6,581 nucleotides of DNA. It comes from Anaerolineales bacterium. GTDB lineage: Bacteria; Chloroflexota; Anaerolineae; Epilineales; JAANWY01. The first letter of the stretch is position 1. Every line of letters starts with the position of its first letter. The position numbers were made by a program, and so were the translations under genes. The stretch spans positions 1 through 6,581 of the forward strand of contig JAANWY010000007.1 in assembly GCA_018263655.1 (NCBI GenBank), given 5' to 3'. The notes under the pieces are model-generated. The model searched no databases. It saw nothing but the letters and a program-made list of their open reading frames with translations, and had not been told where the DNA came from. Shown in pieces: positions 1-5,652 of the stretch.

Positions 1-2
1 AA

Positions 3-17
3 GGGCCTGTCGAAGGG
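3..17. repeat. Short direct repeat, copy 1 of 2
   Basis: The 15 bases GGGCCTGTCGAAGGG here recur exactly at 184-198. The core CCTGTCGAAGGG is the complement of the CCCTTCGACAGG arm that opens the hairpin at 119-184, so all belong to one repeat family. The window begins inside the cluster, so more copies may lie to the left. Confidence 0.7.
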
Positions 18-36
18 ATGCTCCATGGGTTGCCCC

Positions 37-61
37 CTGAACGCTTACGTAGAGGCAAGGC
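37..61. repeat. Dispersed repeat motif CTGAACGCTTAC + AGAGGCAAGGC
   Basis: Two short words sit side by side: CTGAACGCTTAC (37-48) and AGAGGCAAGGC (51-61). The first recurs exactly on the other strand at 400-411 and as a 10/12 variant at 521-532. The second recurs in direct orientation at 376-386. The shared words suggest that 37-61 is a fragment of the same repeat family as the inverted repeat at 386-546. No function is visible. Confidence 0.5.
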
Positions 62-71
62 CGAACCCCTA

Positions 72-101
72 AGACCTGTCTGCCCACGCACAGGCAGGTC
101 T
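72..101. repeat. Hairpin-forming inverted repeat
   Basis: AGACCTGTCTG (72-82) pairs with CAGGCAGGTCT (91-101). This gives 11 pairs, one of them G-T, around the 8-base loop CCCACGCA. No T-run follows, so it does not look like an intrinsic terminator. It is one of a row of palindromes in the gene-free left end. Confidence 0.65.
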
Positions 102-115
102 GAAACAAGTTTCAG
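100..115. repeat. Short palindrome
   Basis: CTGAAAC (100-106) and GTTTCAG (109-115) form a perfect 7-bp inverted repeat around AA. It abuts the hairpin at 72-101. It could be a dyad binding site or simply part of the repeat mosaic; the sequence does not decide. Confidence 0.45.
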
Positions 116-118
116 CCT

Positions 119-184
119 CCCTTCGACAGGCTCAGGACGTCGCCTGGACGCTCGAACTTGCGACGTCCTGAGCTTGTCGAAGGG
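119..184. repeat. REP-like hairpin of the CTTCGACAGGCTCAGG type
   Basis: The left arm 119-142 and right arm 161-184 are 24-base inverted repeats matching at 23 of 24 positions. The single difference (CAGG against CAAG) is a G-T wobble on one strand. The 18-base loop is 143-160. From general knowledge, CTTCGACAGGCTCAGGACG and its complement are a very common short intergenic palindrome in several bacterial groups, including Chloroflexota and sphingomonads. No REP-associated tyrosine transposase lies in the window. As RNA it would form a strong stem, but there is no U-run for intrinsic termination. Confidence 0.85.
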
Positions 185-198
185 GGCCTGTCGAAGGG
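184..198. repeat. Short direct repeat, copy 2 of 2
   Basis: This is an exact 15-base copy of 3-17 (GGGCCTGTCGAAGGG), joined directly to the right arm of the hairpin at 119-184. It is a partial extra unit of the same family. Confidence 0.7.
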
Positions 199-266
199 TT
201 CGAGGTACGCGCAGCTCACACGTGAAATAACTTGACATCCAAGTTATGTGTCTTCTCAATATATGG

Positions 267-330
267 GGGGACATGTAGGACGATTTGGTAAATCGTCGGG
301 TCGAAATACCATTTCGACCTGCATAGCCCC
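267..330. repeat. Branched palindromic element with two perfect hairpins
   Basis: Two perfect hairpins stand in tandem. Stem 279-286/290-297 (GACGATTT with AAATCGTC) has loop GGT. Stem 300-307/311-318 (GTCGAAAT with ATTTCGAC) has loop ACC. They are separated by GG. Outside them ATGTAG (273-278) pairs with CTGCAT (319-324) with one G-T, and after a 2x2 internal loop GGGG (267-270) pairs with CCCC (327-330). The whole folds as a three-way junction. Stem differences between the two hairpins are compensatory. It could be a small non-autonomous mobile palindrome or a structured RNA. No T-run follows. It lies about 210 bp upstream of the predicted transporter promoter, so it is unlikely to be in that mRNA. 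Confidence 0.6.
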
Positions 331-385
331 GAAATACTGAGATGATACCAAGTTATGGGTAAACACCAGGTTGGGAGAGGCAAGG

Positions 386-546
386 CTGCAACAGGATCAG
401 TAAGCGTTCAGCTACCCTTGCGAAGGTTAGGAAGAACCTTGGCAAGAGGCCGATTTTCGACTGGCGAGGGACACCTCAACCCAAAAGCGATTGGCAAACC
501 TTCGCAAGGGTCCCCACTACCTGAACAGTTACCAGGATCATTGCAA
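386..546. repeat. Imperfect long inverted repeat (MITE-like)
   Basis: The arms 386-428 and 497-546 are diverged inverted copies. Their inner 15 bases are perfect: ACCCTTGCGAAGGTT (414-428) against AACCTTCGCAAGGGT (497-511). Farther out, the reverse complement of the right arm aligns with the left arm at GTAA..GTTCAG.TA and at TGCAA with the same spacing, apart from a 7-base insertion in the right arm. The loop is 429-496. No transposase gene is present. The outer end of the right arm (TTGCAA, 541-546) coincides with the predicted -35 of the transporter promoter. Confidence 0.6.
417..445. repeat. Hairpin competing with the long inverted repeat
   Basis: CTTGCGAAGGTT (417-428) pairs with AACCTTGGCAAG (434-445) at 11 of 12 positions around a 5-base loop (429-433). 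The same left strand also pairs perfectly with 497-508. The two folds are therefore mutually exclusive, and the motif occurs three times within 100 bp. Alternative pairing is the pattern of an attenuator, but the region lies upstream of the predicted promoter, so a repeat origin is likelier. Confidence 0.5.
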
Positions 547-569
547 ACTGCGGGTGGGCGTGCTATCAT
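541..569 (+). promoter_or_regulatory. Predicted sigma-70-type promoter of the transporter gene
   Basis: TTGCAA (541-546, 4/6 to the -35 consensus) is followed after exactly 17 bases by TATCAT (564-569, 5/6 to the -10 consensus). A TG at 561-562 makes an extended -10. Transcription should start near 576, giving a leader of only about 25 bases before the start codon. The match is good for an unaided reading, but the -35 is modest and there is no experimental support. Confidence 0.5.
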
Positions 570-593
570 ACCTGTGGGAATGAGTTCTTAGGC

Positions 594-600
594 GAGGAGG
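594..600 (+). promoter_or_regulatory. Ribosome binding site of the transporter gene
   Basis: GAGGAGG lies just before two consecutive ATG codons at 602 and 605. The AGGAGG core ends one base before the first and four bases before the second, so the second ATG is better spaced. The choice changes the protein by one methionine. Confidence 0.7.
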
Positions 601-601
601 G

Positions 602-2905
602 ATGATGGCTGAGGCAGGCCAGAACCAGGCGACCCAACGTACGGAAGAGAATCGGAGCACAGCGGCAAGTCGGGAACCTACGACGGCCGAGAAAATCCGC
701 GGCCTTCCGTGGAGTATTGCCTCCAATACGGCTAACACAGTTTTTGTCCAGTTCACGTACTTCGGCTCGGTGTTTGTGCTCTTTCTCGACGCGCTGGGCC
801 TCAGCAAGGGACAGATGGGCTTTTTGCTGTCTCTGCTCCCCTTCGCTGGCCTCATCGCGCTGTTCATCGCGCCGGCCGTCGCTCGCTTCGGCTACAAACG
901 CACATTCGTGACCTTCTGGGGTGTTAGGAAGACTGTCACCGCCCTGCTCCTGCTGACGCCGTGGATCGCATCCCAGTTTGGATCGCAAGTTACACTCTTT
1001 TTCGTCGGGGGGATCGTGGCCATCTTTGCCATCTTGCGCTCGGTGGCCATGACGGCCTACTTCCCCTGGACGCAGGAATACGTTCCCGACACCGTTCGGG
1101 GGAAGTACACAGCGACCAACAATGTCTTCACGGCGCTGATGGGGTTCCTGGCTGTGTCGGCCGCCGGTTTTGCATTGGAACGCATCACCGGCCTGACTGG
1201 ATACATGGTCCTCATTGGCGTTGGCGTGCTCTTCGGGTTTATTGCGGTGTGGTTAGCCACCTTCATTCCGGGCGGCGGTCCGGTGGGCGAAGCAGAAGGT
1301 GAGAAGAGGGAACAGCGGGACCTCAGAGGCGCCGTTCAGGATCGGGACTTTCGATTGTACCTGGCCGGTGTTGGGCTGATCACGTTGGCAACCGTGCCGT
1401 TGACGTCTTTTCTCCCGCTCTTCATGCAGGATCAGGTTGGGCTGAGCTCGGGGAACGTTGTGCTCTTGCAGACTGGCACTCTGGTCGGGGGCTTGCTGTC
1501 CAGCTATCTGTGGGGTTGGACAGCCGACCGCTACGGTAGCAAACCAGTGATGTTGTCCGGTGTGTACTTCGCGCTGTTGCCCCCCATTCTCTGGATGGTC
1601 ATGCCGAGACATCACGATTGGAGTCTCTACATCGCTTTGGGTATCGCCTTGCTGCAAGGTATCGCTAACATGGGCTGGGGTATTGGCTCCGCTCGCCTGC
1701 TCTACGTGAGTGTCGTTCCGTCTGAGAAGAAATCGGATTACATGGCCCTGTACTTCGCCTGGGCCGGTGTCGCCGGCGGGTTCAGCCAGCTTATCGGCGG
1801 CCAGGTACTGGACCTCTCGCAGGGCGTCGCGGGGCAGGTGTTGGTCTTCCCACTCGATCCGTACACACCGCTGTTCGTGGCCGGGTTGGCGTTGCCAGTG
1901 ATTAGCCTGGCGGTGTTGGGGAGGATACGCGCCGAGGATACGATTGGTATGGGGGAGTTTGCCGGCATCTTCTTCAAGGGCAATCCCTTCTTGGCTATGA
2001 GTTCGCTGATTCGGTATCACCTCAGGGCCAAGGATGAATACGCCACCGTGCTGATGACAGAACGCCTGGCCGAAACCAAGAGCCCCCTCACCGTGGATGA
2101 ACTCCTTGAATCCCTGTCCGATCCGCGTTTCAACGTTCGCTTCGAGGCTATCGTCTCCATTGCCCGAATGCCGTCGGACCCCCGGTTCACAGAGGCATTG
2201 ATCGACGTCCTCCACGGCACGGAGCTGGCGTTAAGTGTTGTCGCTGCCTGGGCATTGGGCAGAATTGGTGACGAGCGGGCCCTACAGTCGCTGCGGGAGG
2301 GTTTGGATTCAGAGTATCGGTCCATTCAGGCCCACTGCGCTCGGGCGTTGGGTGCCCTAGACGATGCAGACATCATCCCCTTGCTTTCTGAACGTCTGGT
2401 CAGCGAGTCCGACAAGGGTCTGCAAATGGCATACGCATCGGCGCTGGGGGGGCTGGGGGCGACCGAGACGCTCGATCAGTTGCTGTCTCTACTGGCAGCG
2501 ACTGAGAATGAGGGTGCGCGTATGGAACTAGCCCTGACGCTCGCGCGAATGATCGGAGACGAGCACCATTTCGTTCAGCTCTTGCGTCAGGTGCGTGAGG
2601 ACGCCGGCACCGGCGCGTCGCTGGCTATGAGCGCGTTGAGGAAGAACGTCGACGAGTCTCACACAGGCGCCGACGTCGCGACTCTGATAGATGAGTGTGC
2701 CGCGGTGCTAGCGAGAGAGGATTTGGAGCGGGGTGTCGCGCTGATGCAGGCCGTCATCGATCAACTGCTGCAGAGGGCGCGTTATGACGAGGCGGCCACG
2801 CTGATCCTGCGAGAATGCGCGAAACGATTGGATGAGTTTGGCGCGGCGCGGATTGAGTATCTGCTGCTAGCGTTGCATACAATGGATGTTGGCTGGCAGT
2901 CATAA
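602..2905 (+). CDS. MFS transporter with C-terminal HEAT-repeat domain
   Basis: This 767-residue membrane protein is a probable secondary transporter whose substrate cannot be read from sequence. After a polar N-terminus of about 35 residues, roughly twelve hydrophobic helices can be seen: about 38-62, 72-96, 104-124, 130-150, 171-192, 199-222, a charged central loop 223-247, then 251-274, 282-305, 317-335, 341-362, 378-400 and 420-441. The loop after helix 8 (GWTADRYGSKP, 305-315) is a good MFS motif A; the equivalent after helix 2 (ARFGYKR, 94-100) lacks the usual aspartate. From about 493 to 690 follow paired amphipathic helices of HEAT/PBS-lyase type, for example LSDPRFNVRFEAIVSIARM and AAWALGRIGDERALQSL. 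A helical tail ends at 767. Typical MFS proteins have 400-450 residues, so about 270 are added, presumably cytoplasmic. Start at 602 or 605 after GAGGAGG. The gene converges on the minus-strand kinase gene and overlaps its end by 6 bp. Family assignment is firm, substrate open. Confidence 0.9.
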   Translation: MMAEAGQNQATQRTEENRSTAASREPTTAEKIRGLPWSIASNTANTVFVQFTYFGSVFVLFLDALGLSKGQMGFLLSLLPFAGLIALFIAPAVARFGYKRTFVTFWGVRKTVTALLLLTPWIASQFGSQVTLFFVGGIVAIFAILRSVAMTAYFPWTQEYVPDTVRGKYTATNNVFTALMGFLAVSAAGFALERITGLTGYMVLIGVGVLFGFIAVWLATFIPGGGPVGEAEGEKREQRDLRGAVQDRDFRLYLAGVGLITLATVPLTSFLPLFMQDQVGLSSGNVVLLQTGTLVGGLLSSYLWGWTADRYGSKPVMLSGVYFALLPPILWMVMPRHHDWSLYIALGIALLQGIANMGWGIGSARLLYVSVVPSEKKSDYMALYFAWAGVAGGFSQLIGGQVLDLSQGVAGQVLVFPLDPYTPLFVAGLALPVISLAVLGRIRAEDTIGMGEFAGIFFKGNPFLAMSSLIRYHLRAKDEYATVLMTERLAETKSPLTVDELLESLSDPRFNVRFEAIVSIARMPSDPRFTEALIDVLHGTELALSVVAAWALGRIGDERALQSLREGLDSEYRSIQAHCARALGALDDADIIPLLSERLVSESDKGLQMAYASALGGLGATETLDQLLSLLAATENEGARMELALTLARMIGDEHHFVQLLRQVREDAGTGASLAMSALRKNVDESHTGADVATLIDECAAVLAREDLERGVALMQAVIDQLLQRARYDEAATLILRECAKRLDEFGAARIEYLLLALHTMDVGWQS

Positions 2906-5629
2906 AATGCCGTCCTCCATGGCCAGGACGCCGCTGCCGGCAATCGGAACACACACCAGCACAGCCGGCTCCAAGTCCCGAGGCTGGTAGTAGACATCCT
3001 CCATGTTCCGCTTCAGCTCAGGGATGCTGTCCTCTCGGGCTAGCACCATCATACCGCCACCCAGGCCGGCGCCGGCCAGTTGGGCGCCCATCATGCCTTC
3101 CGTGCGCAGCGCAATGTCCACCATCAGGTCCAGCTCGGACGTGCTACAGCCATAAGCGCCAGGTTGGAAATGTAGCTGGGCTGCCAACACGCGTTCCGGT
3201 TCCCCACTCTCCAGGTCGTCCATCAGATCGAGCAGGTATGCGTTGTTGGCCGGCCCCTGGTAGGGGTGTGAGTTCCAGGCTTGATCGTGCTGCGCCACGC
3301 GGTCGCCATCGTGAGAGATGCGCATCAGCTTACCCAGGCCGGCCATGTCTCCTACCTGCAAATAGCGCGGACAAAGCCGGCTGCGCTCGCACTCGGCCAG
3401 ACCGTAGAGCACCACGCCTCGGATGGGGTACTCTACTTCATCGTCAGTGTGTGCGCCGATCAGGGGCTCCAGGACATCGGCCGGCAGGCGTGACGCCAGC
3501 TCTTGACGCGTCACGCGCTCCGGTAGCTTCAGCAGCATGCGGTACACGTCCACCAAGCGCAGCGGCAAGTTGCGCGTGTTGATGTCCCGCAGGTGGGTGA
3601 TGAGGGGCGCATACTGCGGGTAGAGCTGTTTGATGAGCTGCACGCCAATGTGATAGCATGCTACGCGCTGATTGAAGACCTCCCGCGAGGCAGCCGCCTT
3701 CTGGGCCTTGATGTGGGAGTTGCAGAAGACCAGCCGGTAGCCATCGGGGAAGCGCGTTGCATCGCCCACATCAAGGCCCAGAAGGCGGACGTTGATCACG
3801 GCCTCCCGCTGAGCAAACTTCATGGCGGCGTGGTCGGCGGAGCCGCCGCGCGTGCCCACGAACCACTCCCCCTCACCGCACAGATCCACGAACTGGCGTG
3901 GTCGCATGTCCAGGCCGTGGGAGGCAACAATGGCTTCAGCAGTAGAGACCACGACGGCGGAAGATGAACTCAGGCCGGCGGCCACCGGGATGGTGCCATG
4001 CACCACCATATCCATGCCCCTCAGCTTGACGTTGGTGTAGTGCTTCTGCAAGCGCAGGAAGGACGCGCGCACGTATTGCGCCCAGTCGCCGGCTTCGCGC
4101 AACACCATCTGGTGCACCTTGTCGCTGTCGACCAGTGAGAGCCAGTCGTCCCACGTCAGTTCGGCTAGCAGTTCACCCATGGAGAATTGACGTGGGCCGA
4201 ACTGATCGCTGTGGACGTTGTAGAGGTGCACCTCATCGTCGTCGCGCAAGGAGGCTGCAACCAGGATCTCGCGATCAATCGCCATCAGGTTGCATCTGCC
4301 GCCCTGGTGGTCAACGTGCCGGCCCATGATGTTTATGCGACCTGGGGCGCGAGACAGCAACACCGGTCGTTCGACGCCCAGCGTGCGCGCTGCCACATCC
4401 AATAATGCTTGGTAGGCGTCGAGCCTTTCGTTGATCAGCTCTGGGGTGTCGCCGTAAATATAGGCAGTCTCTTCACCAAGCCGGCGGGCTTCGCGGTCGG
4501 AGGCCTCTGCCTGCAACGCGGTGCCGTGGGCCTGCTGAAGGGATGCGAAGAGTCGCTGCCATTCGCGGATTGGCCGGTAGCCGGGGCTGACGCCGGGCTC
4601 AACAATTTCCTGGCGCGTGCGCCGGGCGCGAAAGGCGTTCTCCACCTCCAGAAGCTGAGCCGGGTTGTTGAACCCCATCACTGACGTGGGGGTCTCGACC
4701 TTCAGGGTGCGAATACTGAATTGTCGCCGGCCATTGTCCCGCGCCTGGGCCAGAATGTTGACGATGTCGGTCAGGTACTCTTCCCCCTGGGCGTTCTCGT
4801 CGGTCAGGCGGGCCAGCGCGTAGTGCAGAGCTTGCGCCCTGACGAGGTAGACGGACAAGTTGGTTTCGTCCGATTGCGCTACTTCATCCGGCGTCATCGT
4901 CAGATAGGGCTCAAGTCCCTCGCCCAGGTGGATCAGGGTCTGCTCTTCGGGGATTAGGTCGAGAACTTCCTCGGGCGTGAGCGCGCGCTCATCGGTGAGC
5001 CTGTTCCAGAAATCGCCAAGGGCCGTCGCAGCTTTCTTGGGGGCACGGAATGCCTCCTCTACGAGCTGCCTGGCCTGGGCATCCAGATTGGCTGCGCCGG
5101 CCAGCGCCATCTGCCGAATCTGTGCCAACACGTGCCGCGTCAGCCAGTCTGGGTACTCCACAACGCCCAGCACTGTGCCATCGGGCCGACGTAACACCCG
5201 ACTGCTCCGAGGGTTGTTGCGCTGGCCGATTAGAAAGACCATATCGCTATCGGTGGAGCGAAACTCTGCAATTAGCCGCTCTGCGACCTGGGCGTCCACC
5301 AGCCGGTCCCCCGCTACTACCAGCACCGGGCCGGCGTAGCGTAAATCAGCCAGGATGCGGGCCCCTTGCTTGGCCGCGTGGCCGGTGCCGCGTTGCTCGG
5401 CCTGATATGCGAAGAGAACGCCTTCGTACTCTTGGCCCACCGTCTCGATGACTTGCCCGGCCAGAGCGCCAACGACAACGACGTGCTGCTCGATGCCGCA
5501 CGCTCTGTAGACGTCCAGAGCGCGGTTGATGGCCGGTCGCCCGTCGATCTCAAAACAGACTTTGTGGCGGTCTGCTGAGTGCATGCGGGTGCCTTTGCCG
5601 CCGGCCAGAATAATGCTGACGATTTGCAT
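2900..5629 (-). CDS. Bifunctional sugar-1-phosphate nucleotidyltransferase / galactokinase-like GHMP kinase
   Basis: This 909-residue, presumably cytosolic fusion is predicted to phosphorylate a sugar at C1 with ATP and then couple the sugar-1-phosphate to an NTP, releasing pyrophosphate. Residues 1-340 resemble the GlmU uridylyltransferase domain: LAGGKGTRMHS (8-18), K23, QAEQRGTGHA (76-85), GD (107-108), GVVEYPD (155-161), ETN (255-257), NAQGEEYLTDI (279-289) and GFNNPAQLLEVE (319-330). The GlmU acetyltransferase helix is absent. A helical insertion of about 90 residues lies at 162-254. Residues 421-909 are a GHMP kinase of galactokinase type: APGRINIMGRHVDHQGG (428-444), PVAAGLSSSSA (548-558), GTRGGSADH (592-600, catalytic Asp 599) and GAQLAGAGLGGGM (848-860). 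R437 replaces the galactokinase glutamate. AAGGAG at 5638-5643 (minus) supports the start. The gene sits 23 bp after the isomerase gene, probably in one operon. The architecture parallels L-fucokinase/GDP-fucose pyrophosphorylase, but the nucleotidyltransferase is GlmU-like. Two-domain assignment is firm; sugar and nucleotide are unknown. Confidence 0.88.
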   Translation of the reverse strand: MQIVSIILAGGKGTRMHSADRHKVCFEIDGRPAINRALDVYRACGIEQHVVVVGALAGQVIETVGQEYEGVLFAYQAEQRGTGHAAKQGARILADLRYAGPVLVVAGDRLVDAQVAERLIAEFRSTDSDMVFLIGQRNNPRSSRVLRRPDGTVLGVVEYPDWLTRHVLAQIRQMALAGAANLDAQARQLVEEAFRAPKKAATALGDFWNRLTDERALTPEEVLDLIPEEQTLIHLGEGLEPYLTMTPDEVAQSDETNLSVYLVRAQALHYALARLTDENAQGEEYLTDIVNILAQARDNGRRQFSIRTLKVETPTSVMGFNNPAQLLEVENAFRARRTRQEIVEPGVSPGYRPIREWQRLFASLQQAHGTALQAEASDREARRLGEETAYIYGDTPELINERLDAYQALLDVAARTLGVERPVLLSRAPGRINIMGRHVDHQGGRCNLMAIDREILVAASLRDDDEVHLYNVHSDQFGPRQFSMGELLAELTWDDWLSLVDSDKVHQMVLREAGDWAQYVRASFLRLQKHYTNVKLRGMDMVVHGTIPVAAGLSSSSAVVVSTAEAIVASHGLDMRPRQFVDLCGEGEWFVGTRGGSADHAAMKFAQREAVINVRLLGLDVGDATRFPDGYRLVFCNSHIKAQKAAASREVFNQRVACYHIGVQLIKQLYPQYAPLITHLRDINTRNLPLRLVDVYRMLLKLPERVTRQELASRLPADVLEPLIGAHTDDEVEYPIRGVVLYGLAECERSRLCPRYLQVGDMAGLGKLMRISHDGDRVAQHDQAWNSHPYQGPANNAYLLDLMDDLESGEPERVLAAQLHFQPGAYGCSTSELDLMVDIALRTEGMMGAQLAGAGLGGGMMVLAREDSIPELKRNMEDVYYQPRDLEPAVLVCVPIAGSGVLAMEDGIL

Positions 5630-5637
5630 GGCTTGTG

Positions 5638-5643
5638 CTCCTT
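5638..5643 (-). promoter_or_regulatory. Ribosome binding site of the fusion enzyme gene
   Basis: On the minus strand AAGGAG stands eight bases before the ATG at 5629. It lies within the 23-bp gap after the isomerase stop codon. This supports both the start and independent translation from a shared mRNA. Confidence 0.7.
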
Positions 5644-5652
5644 GGTAGCCGC

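Noticed and set aside
18..230. Open reading frame of 70 codons on the plus strand
   Set aside because: It runs straight through the repeat hairpins at 72-198, has no ribosome binding site, and its arginine- and serine-rich product looks like translated repeat.
232..262. Possible promoter with a perfect TTGACA at 232-237
   Set aside because: At 16-18 bp spacing there is no good -10; the nearest AT-rich hexamer (CAATAT, 257-262) needs 19 bp. No gene follows for 340 bp.
239..357. CCAAGTTATG direct repeat (239-248 and 348-357) as target-site duplication around an inserted element
   Set aside because: The 10-bp match is suggestive because it brackets the branched palindrome, but the copies are not at its ends and no terminal inverted repeats adjoin them. 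Chance remains plausible.
355..591. Open reading frame of 78 codons just before the transporter gene
   Set aside because: It spans the long inverted repeat and the predicted promoter, and no Shine-Dalgarno sequence precedes its ATG.
1..600. CRISPR array or tRNA in the gene-free left end
   Set aside because: The repeats are palindromes of different families without regular spacing, and no cloverleaf with tRNA consensus boxes is present.
1253..2215. 320-codon antisense frame within the transporter gene
   Set aside because: The product has no recognizable domain and is rich in H, Q and G. It is the shadow of a clearly coding plus strand in a GC-rich genome.
2900..5629. Naming the fusion as L-fucokinase/GDP-fucose pyrophosphorylase or simply galactokinase
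   Set aside because: The N-terminal domain has GlmU-type motifs, and the kinase motif GRHVDHQGG differs from both the fucokinase and the galactokinase signatures, so a substrate-specific name is not supported.
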